From NCBI GenBank assembly GCA_900545275.1, contig UQYG01000008.1, positions 62,001-126,000 on the forward strand: a stretch of 64,000 bases of DNA. The letters run 5' to 3'. Of the stretch, positions 25,598 to 33,834 are shown in pieces (position 1 is the first letter of the stretch; each line of letters opens with the position of its first letter). The notes beneath the pieces were generated by a model, which had not been told where the DNA came from, ran no database searches, and was given only the letters and a program-made list of their open reading frames with translations. The stretch comes from an uncultured Sutterella sp. (GTDB lineage: Bacteria; Pseudomonadota; Gammaproteobacteria; Burkholderiales; Burkholderiaceae_F). A program made the position numbers and the translations under genes.

Positions 25598-26571
25598 CAG
25601 GCGGGATTCCTTTCGAGCGCCGTGCGCACGAGCGTCTGCAGATGCGCGAGAACGCTTCGCGCGAGCGATCGGATGCTGTAGCCCCCTTCGAGAACGCTCA
25701 CGAGGCGTCCGCCGCAAAGTTCCTCGGCCTCTTCGGTGAGGCGACGCGTGAGGTAGGCGAAGTCCATTTCGGCGAATTTGAGTTGCGCCATGTGTTCTTC
25801 GTTGTGCGCGTCAAAACCCGCGGAAAGAAAGACAAAGTCCGGGCGGAAGCGGCGCAGTTCCGGAATCCAGACCTCTTCCAAAAGGGCTTTGAGATCGTTG
25901 CCGTCTGCGCCGGCGGCCAGGGGCGACTGCGTCACGTTGGCGGGTACGGGCGTCATTTTTCGGTCCGGGTAGAGCGGCCACTGAAAAAGACTCCAGAAGC
26001 GGATGTTCTCGCGCCCGGCAAGGATCTCTTCCGTTCCGTCCCCGTGGTGCGCGTCGAAGTCGAGCACGGCGACGCGGGGAAAGCCCCTCAGCTGGGCGTA
26101 AAGCGCTCCGATCGCAACATTGTTGAAGTAGCAGAACCCGCCCGCTCGCGCAGGTCCCGCGTGGTGTCCGGGCGGGCGCACCGCGCAGAAGGCGTTGCGG
26201 ACCTTTCCTTCCTTCACGGCGTCGACGGCGGAGACGACCGCGCCCACGCTTTTGGCGGCCGCCTCGAAGACGCCCGGGCCCACGGGCGTGTCGGGAAGGT
26301 TGAAGCGCTCCAAATCTTCGGGCGTCGCACGGGACTGCGAGATGCGGCGAAGCGACTCCACATAGTCGGCGTCGTGCGCGAGGCGCAGATAGTCATCGTT
26401 GGCGGGACCGCACTCGAAGCGCTCGACCAGATCGTCGAGCCCCAAAACCATCATCCGGCTTTCGATCGCGTCGATTCGTTCCGGAGTGTCGGGCGCCTCT
26501 TCCATCGAGTTGGGACGAAGCACCGAGTCGTGTGTGAAGTAGCCGGTTGGGTGGGTCATGATTGCGTTCAA
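25597..26571 (-). CDS. Histone deacetylase-like amidohydrolase
   Basis: A 324-residue zinc amidohydrolase of the HDAC/AcuC/AphA superfamily. Active-site motifs are complete: RPPGHHAGP (catalytic His pair near residue 132), DFDAHHGDGT (zinc ligands), SAGFDAH (zinc Asp) and EGGYS (transition-state Tyr). Bacterial members deacetylate acetylpolyamines, acetoin-pathway proteins or other N-acetyl compounds. The FNLPDTPVGPG segment resembles class II-type bacterial enzymes. It is coupled to the UMF1-family transporter gene downstream. Substrate is open; fold and catalysis are firm. Confidence 0.9.
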   Translation of the reverse strand: MNAIMTHPTGYFTHDSVLRPNSMEEAPDTPERIDAIESRMMVLGLDDLVERFECGPANDDYLRLAHDADYVESLRRISQSRATPEDLERFNLPDTPVGPGVFEAAAKSVGAVVSAVDAVKEGKVRNAFCAVRPPGHHAGPARAGGFCYFNNVAIGALYAQLRGFPRVAVLDFDAHHGDGTEEILAGRENIRFWSLFQWPLYPDRKMTPVPANVTQSPLAAGADGNDLKALLEEVWIPELRRFRPDFVFLSAGFDAHNEEHMAQLKFAEMDFAYLTRRLTEEAEELCGGRLVSVLEGGYSIRSLARSVLAHLQTLVRTALERNPA

Positions 26572-26749
26572 AAGGCTTTTTTCTTGAAGGTTAGCACGCG
26601 GGAGCGCACTTTCAGGCGGTTCTTCGCAAAGAATTCGAAGGCTCTCCCACCTCCCTACGGAATGTCACAATTTATCCTTGCGCGAAACGGGGCTTCGTTC
26701 GCGGCGCCGCTAGAATCAAAGGGTTTTCACGCAGTCTCGGGTTTTCTTC

Positions 26750-27967
26750 ATGTCGTTACGTTCCACGTTCATGCCGCTTGCGCTCTCGGTTTCGCTTTTG
26801 GCGGGGCCCGTTCTTTGCGCGGCCGAATCCGCCGCGCCCGCTCGGGAGAAGGCCTCGTCCGAAGCGCCCGCCGCCGAGAAAAAGGAGGCCGCGCCCGCCA
26901 AAGCGGTCGAAAAGACGAAGAGCGCGCCCCGCGTGAAGAACTACGTCCTGCGCGAGGACGTCCTCGACTACCTTGCGCAGGTCTCGAAGAACGAAAACAT
27001 TCCGTTGGACTGGCTCAAGAAAGAGGTCGCCGCCGCACGCTATTCGCCGCTCACGCAGAAGTATTCGACGCCGAAACCCAACGCCAACCGCAAGACGACG
27101 CCCGAGCGCAACTTCGCGCTCTACAAGCGCAATCTCCTTACCGAAGAACGCATTGCCGACGGCGTCGACTTCGTAGCGCGAAACCGCGCAACGCTCGAGC
27201 GCCTCGAAAAGGAACTCGGCGTCGACCGCCACGTCGTCGCGGCCGTGATCGGAATCGAATCGATATACGGCAAGAACATGGGACGCTTCCGAGTGATCGA
27301 CGCCCTCATGACGCTCTCCTTCGACTACACGCGTCGTGCCTCCTACTACAAAAAGGAACTCGCCGCCTACCTCGCCTACTGTCACCGCGAAGGACTTTCC
27401 GTCACGACCGTACGCGGCTCCTTTGCCGGTGCGATCGGGCTCGGTCAGTTCATGCCCACTTCGCTTTTTGCCTATGGAAAGGACGGAAACGGCGACGGTC
27501 ACGTCGACATCGTGGAGTGTGAGGCGGACGGCGCGGCCTCGGTCGCGAACTTCCTTCTCCAACACGGATGGAAGCGCGGGGAAAAGCCTCTTTATCCGGC
27601 CGAAGCCAACGCGGAAATCTTCCGCGCGACCGCTTCGGGCGGGATCAAGGCCCACACGACCGTGGGGGCGCTCCTCAAGGCCGGCGTTAGGCCCAAGGGC
27701 GGCTGGACGCTCCCCGAAGGAGACGCGGCCCTCCTTGTCGACCTGCCCTGGATCCTCGCAGACGACAAGAAGGGCGTCGACTACTTCGTGGGAACCCCAT
27801 CCTTCAGCGCGATTCTTCACTACAACCGCAGCTACTTCTATGCGGCGGCCGTTTCGATGCTCGCCGACGAAATCCGCTCGCGCGAGATCGCGATCGAGAA
27901 GGCCCGCCGGCCCGCCGAAGAACCTGCGGTCAAACCCTCCGACGCGCCCAAGGCCGTGCAGTCCTGA
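26750..27967 (+). CDS. mltB: Lytic murein transglycosylase B
   Basis: Cleaves the glycan strand of peptidoglycan to 1,6-anhydromuramic ends. The 405-residue protein has a Sec signal peptide (1-23, cut LCA-AE) without a clear lipobox, an Ala/Lys/Glu-rich spacer (24-60), and an SLT_2 domain with the catalytic Glu in GIESIYGKN (near residue 168) and the family motif SFAGAIGLGQFMPTS. Unlike E. coli MltB it appears soluble and not lipidated. A terminator-like hairpin follows. Confidence 0.92.
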   Translation: MSLRSTFMPLALSVSLLAGPVLCAAESAAPAREKASSEAPAAEKKEAAPAKAVEKTKSAPRVKNYVLREDVLDYLAQVSKNENIPLDWLKKEVAAARYSPLTQKYSTPKPNANRKTTPERNFALYKRNLLTEERIADGVDFVARNRATLERLEKELGVDRHVVAAVIGIESIYGKNMGRFRVIDALMTLSFDYTRRASYYKKELAAYLAYCHREGLSVTTVRGSFAGAIGLGQFMPTSLFAYGKDGNGDGHVDIVECEADGAASVANFLLQHGWKRGEKPLYPAEANAEIFRATASGGIKAHTTVGALLKAGVRPKGGWTLPEGDAALLVDLPWILADDKKGVDYFVGTPSFSAILHYNRSYFYAAAVSMLADEIRSREIAIEKARRPAEEPAVKPSDAPKAVQS

Positions 27968-27992
27968 GGAAGAAGCAGCGGACGACAAAACG

Positions 27993-28024
27993 CGAACGCC
28001 CCGACCGTTTGGTTTCGGGGCGTT
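27993..28024. terminator. Hairpin shared by mltB and the ABC operon
   Basis: A 12-base stem (GAACGCCCCGA with TTCGGGGCGTTC) between two convergent genes. It lacks a long T run on either side, so strength is uncertain. Confidence 0.6.
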
Positions 28025-28047
28025 CCGGTGTCGGACGTGTCCGGCAA

Positions 28048-28836
28048 TCAGCCGAGCATCATCTTGTCGGAGACGGCGTCGCCCGCCTCTTCAAAGAGCC
28101 GCAGCAGATCCGCGGGCGTGAGCTTTTTCTTTTCCTCGCCGCGCACGTCGACGACGGGCGCGCCGTTGTGCATCATGACGAGACGATTGCCGAAGCGAAG
28201 CGCGTCGCGCATGTTGTGGGTGATCATGAGGGTCGTGAGCTTTTTGGCGGTCACGATCCGTTCCGTCATGTCGAGCACCTTCGCGGCGGTCTTCGGATCG
28301 AGCGCCGCCGTGTGTTCGTCGAGAAGCAGAAGTTCGGGACGGCGAAGGGTCGCCATGAGAAGCGTCACCGCCTGGCGTTGTCCCCCCGAGAGCAGTCCCA
28401 CGTGTGCCGTGAGGCGGTTTTCGAGTCCTAGACCGAGTTCGGCGAGAAGCGCCCGGAATTCCTCGGTCTTTTCCTTCTTCTCGCTCCACGAGAGTCCGGG
28501 ACGATCGCCCCGTCGCGCCGCCATGGCGAGGTTTTCCTCGATCATCATGTTCCCGGCCGTCCCCTTCATCGGGTCCTGAAAGACGCGCCCGATGAGGGCC
28601 GCTCTGCGGTGTTCGGGCATCTTCGTGATGTCCTTTCCCGCAAGGATGATGCGGCCTTCGTCGACGGGAAAGACACCGGCCACGGCGTTGAGGAGCGTCG
28701 ATTTTCCGGCCCCGTTGCTGCCGATCACCGTGCAGAAGTCCCCGTTCTCCAGTTTGAGGTTCACGTTGCGCAGCGCCGTCTTTTCGTTGGGCGTGCCGCG
28801 AAAGAAAGTCTTGCTGACGTTTTCGATGGTGAGCAT
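28048..28836 (-). CDS. ABC transporter ATP-binding protein (TrpZ-like)
   Basis: A 262-residue ATPase with Walker A GSNGAGKST, ABC signature LLSGGQRQ and Walker B LLLLDEHTA. It is the last gene of a three-gene importer operon, 12 bases after the permease. The type with a preceding TrpX-like binding protein and a LivH-like permease matches the TrpXYZ group of importers. It energises uptake at the inner membrane. Confidence 0.9.
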   Translation of the reverse strand: MLTIENVSKTFFRGTPNEKTALRNVNLKLENGDFCTVIGSNGAGKSTLLNAVAGVFPVDEGRIILAGKDITKMPEHRRAALIGRVFQDPMKGTAGNMMIEENLAMAARRGDRPGLSWSEKKEKTEEFRALLAELGLGLENRLTAHVGLLSGGQRQAVTLLMATLRRPELLLLDEHTAALDPKTAAKVLDMTERIVTAKKLTTLMITHNMRDALRFGNRLVMMHNGAPVVDVRGEEKKKLTPADLLRLFEEAGDAVSDKMMLG

Positions 28837-28848
28837 CTTCGGGACTCC

Positions 28849-29724
28849 TTACTTGCGGGCGGCCGCCACTTTGGATTTGATGAGGGGAAGACTGAGCGCG
28901 ATGGCGACGAGCACCGCCGTGAAGAGCTTGAGGTCGTTCGGGGGCATGCCCATTTCAAGCACCGCCGCGATGACGAGTCGATAGACGATCGAACCGAGAA
29001 CCACCGAGACGAGCCGCATCTTGAAGGTGGTGGCTCCGAAGAGCACCTCGCCGATGATGACCGAGGCAAGGCCGATCACGATCGTCCCCACCCCCATGCC
29101 GACGTCGGCAAAGCCGTTGTTCTGCGCGACGATGGCGCCCGAGAGCGCGACGAGGCCGTTCGAGATGACGAGCCCGAGAACCATCATGCCGTCCGTGTTG
29201 ATCCCCTGCGCGCGGGCCATCTGGGCGTTGATCCCGGTCGCGCGGACGGCGGTGCCGATCTCGGTGCCGAAGAACCAGTAGATGATCACGCCCACGACGA
29301 CGGCGAAAAGAAGCCCCACGACGAGCCCCGCCTGCGGGACCGTGAGACCGAAGGACTCAAAGAGCGTGAAGAGCGTCGTCTCCTGCAGCAGGCCGACGTT
29401 GGCCTTTCCCATGACGTGAAGATTGACCGAGTAGAGGCCGATCATCGTGAGAATCCCGGAGAGGAGGACCGGAATCCGGAGTTTCGTCGTGAGATACCCC
29501 GTCACGGCGCCTGCGCAGCACCCCGCCACAATGGCAAGGAGAACGGAGACCGTGATGCCGAGCCCAGCGACGATGCCCGTCGCGGCCACGGCCGCGCCGA
29601 GCGGAAAACTGCCCTCGACCGAAAGGTCCGCGGCGTCGAGCACGCGGAAGGAGAGGAAGACGCCGAGCGCCAGAATGGACCATTGGAGGCCCTGTCCCAC
29701 TGTGGAGAGCAAAAGATCGAGCAT
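28849..29724 (-). CDS. ABC transporter permease (TrpY-like, LivH fold)
   Basis: A 291-residue permease with about nine hydrophobic segments and the branched-chain/ribose-type permease core (SVEGSFPLGAAVAA, GINAQMARAQGI). The ATG at 29724 has a ribosome-binding site AAGGAA eight bases upstream; an upstream codon at 29763 would add 13 polar residues and is not preferred. It lies between the binding protein gene and the ATPase gene. Confidence 0.9.
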   Translation of the reverse strand: MLDLLLSTVGQGLQWSILALGVFLSFRVLDAADLSVEGSFPLGAAVAATGIVAGLGITVSVLLAIVAGCCAGAVTGYLTTKLRIPVLLSGILTMIGLYSVNLHVMGKANVGLLQETTLFTLFESFGLTVPQAGLVVGLLFAVVVGVIIYWFFGTEIGTAVRATGINAQMARAQGINTDGMMVLGLVISNGLVALSGAIVAQNNGFADVGMGVGTIVIGLASVIIGEVLFGATTFKMRLVSVVLGSIVYRLVIAAVLEMGMPPNDLKLFTAVLVAIALSLPLIKSKVAAARK

Positions 29725-29834
29725 GATGAGTTCCTTCTTTGTTGTCGGTACCTCGGGGAGCACGGGTCAGTAGAGGCTCACCGTCGGTTTTATGGAGAGG
29801 CGCCCTCCCTCGGGAAGGCGCCACGCGTATGCCG

Positions 29835-30839
29835 TCACTTCACGGTTTCCGCCGTCTTGAGGATGTCCTCGGGAATCTGAATGCCCATCGTCTCGGCCGT
29901 CTTCAGGTTGACGAGCACCTTTTCGGCCTTCTGCGACTGAATCGGCATGTCGGCGGGCTTCTTTTTGCCGTCGAGGATGTCGGCGCCCATGGCGCCCGTC
30001 ATCTTGCCGAGCGTGTAGTAGTCCACGGCAATGGAGGCGAGAATGCCCGCGCGGACCATGCCCCCTTCGCCCGCCACCGTCGGAATGCCCGCTTCAAAGA
30101 CGGACTTCATGAGAACCGGAACGGCGCTCGCGATGATGTTGTCGGTCGGAAGGTAGAGGCCCCCAACCTTCCCCTTGAGGCTCGCCACGGCCTGCTGAAT
30201 GTCGTTGACGCTCGAAACGGAGGCTTCGACGACTTCCACGCCCGCGGCGGACGCGGCCTTCTTGAGAAGCTCGATCTGATAGGTGGAGTTGATTTCGCTC
30301 GAATTGTAGATCGTGCCGATCGCCTTGGCGTCCGGCGCGAACTTCATGAGAAGCGCAAACTGTTCGGCGACGGGATTGATGTCGGAGACGCCCGTGACGT
30401 TGCCGCCGGGTTTTTCGTTCGAAGCGACGAGCTTGGCGACTTCGAAGTTCGTGACGGCGGTCGCCACGATCGGAATCGTCTTCGTCGCCGCGGCGAGCGT
30501 CTGCGCTGCGGGGGTCGCGATCGCAAAAAGAATCTTCGAATCGTTCGAGACGAAGCGCGCCGCGATGTTCTGCAGATTCGACTGATCGGCCTGCGCGTTC
30601 TGGCGGTCAATCGTCACGTTGACGCCTTCCTTGTAGCCCCGCTCGGCGAGCGCGTCTACGATCCCGCGGTTCGCGGCGTCGAGCGCCTCATGTTCCACCA
30701 GCTGCACAATCCCGATGGGAATGAGCGTCTTGCCGCCCTGTTGGGCGGCCTCCTCCTTGCCGCACCCAGAGAGTCCGCCCACGATGGCGGAACCCGTCAG
30801 AGCTACGGCGACGGCAATCAAACTGCGGCGTCCGATCAT
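29835..30839 (-). CDS. ABC transporter substrate-binding lipoprotein (TrpX / ABC_sub_bind family)
   Basis: A 334-residue periplasmic binding protein. The lipoprotein signal peptide ends in LSGC (Cys26), and the mature part fits the ABC_sub_bind (DUF534) family: PIGIVQLVEHEALD, LPTDNIIASAVP, AVDYYTLG. Streptococcal members bind tryptophan or other aromatic amino acids. The absence of trpFBA from its usual place in this window makes a tryptophan import role attractive, but this is inference. The ribosome-binding site is AGAGGAAA. First gene of the three-gene operon. Confidence 0.88.
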   Translation of the reverse strand: MIGRRSLIAVAVALTGSAIVGGLSGCGKEEAAQQGGKTLIPIGIVQLVEHEALDAANRGIVDALAERGYKEGVNVTIDRQNAQADQSNLQNIAARFVSNDSKILFAIATPAAQTLAAATKTIPIVATAVTNFEVAKLVASNEKPGGNVTGVSDINPVAEQFALLMKFAPDAKAIGTIYNSSEINSTYQIELLKKAASAAGVEVVEASVSSVNDIQQAVASLKGKVGGLYLPTDNIIASAVPVLMKSVFEAGIPTVAGEGGMVRAGILASIAVDYYTLGKMTGAMGADILDGKKKPADMPIQSQKAEKVLVNLKTAETMGIQIPEDILKTAETVK

Positions 30840-31237
30840 ATCTGTTTCCTCTTTTCGGTCGAGTGGTTCGGCAGGCCTCTTCCCGCCCTGCGAGAGGGCC
30901 TTTCAGTCAGTATGGAGGGAAGCGTGAAAAAAGGGGAAGGCTCTAGAAGATGAGGCTTAGAGCTTTGTGCCTAACCCGTTTACGAAAACGCAAGAAACCC
31001 GTCATCTTCATCCAAATTGCGGGTGCGCGCCCAAGTTTTTCTGCGCACGATTCCCGATCCCGTCACAAGCCTGAAAGCACCCCGAGACATTCGGCGATTC
31101 TGGAAAATCCGAGGCCTGCCTCGGGTTTCCTCAAGTGGAACTCGGCACTCTTTCTTTGCACAGTCCGTTCGGTGCAAAGTACGACCGAACCGCTCATCCC
31201 ATCGGCGTTCGGACTTTCCGACACAAAGGAGAACACC
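30840..31237. promoter_or_regulatory. Intergenic region between ABC importer and broken flavoprotein gene
   Basis: No coding sequence supported. It holds an inverted repeat GTTCGGT-N10-ACCGAAC (31167-31190) ahead of the flavoprotein remnant. No attenuator or T-box-like structure is evident ahead of the importer. Confidence 0.4.
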
Positions 31238-31480
31238 ATGCAAAAACACGAATTCCTGAAGGGCGGTCTCGCCGCGCTCGGCGGCTTCGGCTTTCTATCG
31301 GCCGCAGGCGCCTCGGAGAAATGGCCCGCAACCGAAGAAATTCAATGGGACGAAACCTGGGACACCGTCATCGTGGGCTCGGGCATTGCCTCAACCTGAG
31401 CGGGCAACGAAGCCCTCGGCCAGGGGCGAAGCCCGGATCGCTGATTGGAACGGACGACAGCCAAAGAAGGAGTAAAAATC
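31238..31480 (+). pseudogene. Remnant of an exported FAD reductase, N-terminus only
   Basis: A strong ribosome-binding site (AAAGGAGA) precedes an ATG at 31238 and 53 codons that read like the start of a flavocytochrome c-type reductase: signal peptide, then WDETWDTVIVGSGIAST with the FAD-binding GSG. An in-frame TGA at 31397-31399 follows. Beyond it the reading frame appears to resume (AGNEALGQG) and then needs a frameshift (GAKPGSLIG) before homology is lost. The remaining ~450 residues of the family are gone. Similar in layout to the intact genes at the left edge and at 58-60 kb. Confidence 0.8.
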
Positions 31481-31490
31481 GACGCACCAA

Positions 31491-31525
31491 AAATACGTAT
31501 CATTACTTATATTTGATGCGTATTT
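31491..31525. repeat. Inverted repeat in AT-rich patch
   Basis: AAATACGTATCA (31491-31502) and TGATGCGTATTT (31514-31525) pair at 11 of 12 positions around an 11-base AT-rich loop. It lies in an AT-rich stretch that contrasts with the GC-rich neighbourhood; an operator or a scar of the lost gene are both possible. Confidence 0.5.
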
Positions 31526-31647
31526 CTTACTAATTTCCTTGATGCTTCCGATGCATTCCGCTTGAGGTCTTCCGAAGAGGAAAAATTCTTCCTTTTCTAC
31601 ATACGGACTAACCCTCAAACCCCCTCGCCGTGAAGCTATCCCTTTGC

Positions 31648-31690
31648 TATGATCCGAGTCGACCGAAATCGGATGTTTTGCCTAGGCAAA
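31648..31690 (+). promoter_or_regulatory. Candidate promoter and operator of the DMT transporter
   Basis: TATGAT at 31648-31653 could be a -10. The perfect 14-base palindrome TTTGCCTAGGCAAA (31677-31690) would then sit about 17-30 bases past the transcription start, a typical repressor position. No -35 match is convincing. The region 31400-31819 otherwise holds no supported gene. Confidence 0.4.
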
Positions 31691-31819
31691 GATCGTTCGG
31701 TCAGGCGCCCGACGGCGGGTGCCGCAGACCGCGGGGGCGGCGCCACAACCTTCACGAACAGTCGTCCCTCTTCAAACGCACGCGGGTGAAAGGCGCGTGC
31801 CTATGGGCTGTCTTTTTAC

Positions 31820-32824
31820 ATGATTTTAGGTGTCCTGCTCGGCGTCGCCGCCGGAGCGCTCTGGGGGCTCATTTACATTGCCCCGCTTCTCCTTCCGGAG
31901 TACAACCCCGTGCTCATCGCACTGGGCCGATTCATCGCTTTCGGGGTCGTGTCGCTCCCCTGTCTTCTCTTTTTCCGACAGGAATTGCGAAAGTTCACCC
32001 GAGCGGACGTCATAGAAGCCTTCCGACTTCCCTTCTTCGGAAACGTCGTCTTCTACTGTCTTCTCACGATCTGCATCCGTCTCGCGGGGGCGCCGCTTGC
32101 GGGGATGTTCATGGCCGTGATTCCCGTGCTCGTCGCCATCGTCTCGAACATCCGCTATCAGCGTGAGGGACGCGGCATTTCCTGGGGCGCGATCCTTCCG
32201 CCCCTGTGCGTCATCTTCGCGGGCCTCGTCATTGCGAACTGGACCGAGTTCGAGTACATGCAGCGCTCGGGCCAGGCCACGGGTCTGGAATTCTGGATCG
32301 GCGTCGCCTTCGGCATCGCCGCCGTCATCGCCTGGACGTGGTTCTCCATCAAGAACGCCGACTGGCTTCTGGCGCATCCGCTTCACAGCTCCAAGGCCTG
32401 GACGGCTCTTCAGGGCGTGACGGTCCTTCCCGTGGCGGTTCTTCTCTTTGTCGTCGCCGCCTGGCCGCTCGGCTTCATGGATGTCTCCCAGGGCGCCTTC
32501 GGGGCCGACCCGGTCCGCTTTCTCTGGGTCGCGCTCATGATCGGCTTCCTCTGCAGCTGGGTCGCCATGCTCGCCTGGAACGAGATGAGTCAGCGCCTTC
32601 CCGCCGCGCTCGGCGGACAGCTCATCGTCTTTGAATCGGTTTCGTCGGTCATCTACGCCCTCATCTACCGCGGCGAATGGCCGACCCTCACGATGACGAT
32701 CGGCTTCTTCATCCTCATGGCCGGCGTCATGGGGTCGCTGCACGTCTTCCGCAACACCAAGGAACTCGCCGCTCCGAAACCCAAGGCGCTGACGCGCCGC
32801 CGGCCCGCCGGCCAGAAAGCCTGA
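31820..32824 (+). CDS. DMT superfamily (EamA) transporter
   Basis: A 334-residue inner-membrane protein with ten hydrophobic segments in two EamA-like halves (LLGVAAGALWGLIYIAPLLL at the start; MGSLHVFRNTK at the end), followed by a basic tail. Such proteins usually export amino acids, metabolites or drugs. The ribosome-binding site is weak. A strong terminator follows. Substrate unknown. Confidence 0.85.
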   Translation: MILGVLLGVAAGALWGLIYIAPLLLPEYNPVLIALGRFIAFGVVSLPCLLFFRQELRKFTRADVIEAFRLPFFGNVVFYCLLTICIRLAGAPLAGMFMAVIPVLVAIVSNIRYQREGRGISWGAILPPLCVIFAGLVIANWTEFEYMQRSGQATGLEFWIGVAFGIAAVIAWTWFSIKNADWLLAHPLHSSKAWTALQGVTVLPVAVLLFVVAAWPLGFMDVSQGAFGADPVRFLWVALMIGFLCSWVAMLAWNEMSQRLPAALGGQLIVFESVSSVIYALIYRGEWPTLTMTIGFFILMAGVMGSLHVFRNTKELAAPKPKALTRRRPAGQKA

Positions 32825-32843
32825 GAAAACTTTTTTCATGAAA

Positions 32844-32874
32844 AAGCCCGTGCGCCGAAAGGCGTCACGGGCTT
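32844..32874 (+). terminator. Intrinsic terminator after the DMT transporter
   Basis: AAGCCCGTG...CACGGGCTT stem, extended by CGCC/GGCG around a GAAA tetraloop, then CTTT. Confidence 0.82.
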
Positions 32875-32898
32875 CTTTCCGTTCTTCGCGGCGATCGG

Positions 32899-33597
32899 TC
32901 AGACGATTTCGACGTTGAGGGAGCCCACGCCGTTGACGCCCGCGCGGATGCGGTCGCCCGAGCGAACGTTGCCCGCACCCCCGGGCGTACCCGTGAAGAC
33001 GAGATCGCCCGGAGCGAGCGTCACGAAGCGCGAGAGTTCCGCGATGAGGTCAAAGGGATCGAAGATCATCTCGTCGGTGTTTCCCGACTGGCGCTTCTGA
33101 TTGTTGACGTAGAGCCACAGGTCGACGGGCTCGGGGTACGGTACGCGCGTCTTCGGACGCACGTGCGTCACGGGAGCGGCCCCTTCGAAATTCTTGCCGA
33201 AGGTCCAGGGACGCCCCCTGGCGGCGGCATCCCGCACGAGGTCGCGCCGCGTGAAGTCGATCCCGGCGCACCACCCCCAGACGGCCTCTTCGGCCTCTTC
33301 GCGCGTAAGATTGCGCCCGCCCTTCGAGAGCGCGGCGACCAATTCGACTTCATGCTCGAAGGCCTCGGTTTCGGGCGGCACGGCGATCTTGATCGTTTCC
33401 TTCTCCGCGACGGGACGGATCATGTCGGCCGCCTTCATGAAGAAGAAGGGCGACTCGGGCGCGGCGGCACCGTTCTCTTCGGCGTGCGCGCGGAAATTTC
33501 GCGCCACGCAGTAGACACGGTGAACGGGGAAGAATTCGTAGCGTTCGCCTTCGACCGGAATCACGGGCATGGGAGGCGGAGCAAAGAGAAACGGCAT
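32899..33597 (-). CDS. Fumarylacetoacetate hydrolase family protein
   Basis: A 232-residue FAH-superfamily enzyme (FAHD1/acylpyruvase-like). Seen are YCVARNFRAHAEE, the metal-binding acidic residues in EAFEHEVELV and GIDFTRRDL, and the C-terminal VFTGTPGGAGNVRSGD. These enzymes hydrolyse or decarboxylate beta-diketo acids such as acylpyruvates or oxaloacetate. The ATG at 33597 has AAAGGA seven bases upstream. It stands alone between convergent and divergent neighbours, so no pathway is suggested. Confidence 0.88.
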   Translation of the reverse strand: MPFLFAPPPMPVIPVEGERYEFFPVHRVYCVARNFRAHAEENGAAAPESPFFFMKAADMIRPVAEKETIKIAVPPETEAFEHEVELVAALSKGGRNLTREEAEEAVWGWCAGIDFTRRDLVRDAAARGRPWTFGKNFEGAAPVTHVRPKTRVPYPEPVDLWLYVNNQKRQSGNTDEMIFDPFDLIAELSRFVTLAPGDLVFTGTPGGAGNVRSGDRIRAGVNGVGSLNVEIV

Positions 33598-33834
33598 GGA
33601 TCGTCCTTTCAGGATGATTGGGTTGGGTGCGTCATTCTAACCGAGCCGACCGCCGCGCGCAGGACGGAATCAAACGCGGGCCGTCCCCGCGGAGACGCCG
33701 TTTTTCTTCGGCACGCGGTGACATTTGCTTGCATCTTCACGCCCGCGTCACGGCTAATATGCCCGAAAGGAGCGCCTCTTCGCTACAATGCAAAGGCTCT
33801 TACTCATAGACCCAAACAAAAACAAGGGATCGTC
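33598..33834 (+). promoter_or_regulatory. pssA promoter region
   Basis: Contains a GCTACAAT motif (-10 TACAAT at 33784-33789), 46 bases before the pssA start. No other gene or repeat is seen. Confidence 0.5.

Noticed and set aside
31391..31618. 75-codon minus-strand open frame in the AT-rich patch
   Set aside because: No ribosome-binding site, no family resemblance, and it overlaps the flavoprotein remnant; most likely chance.
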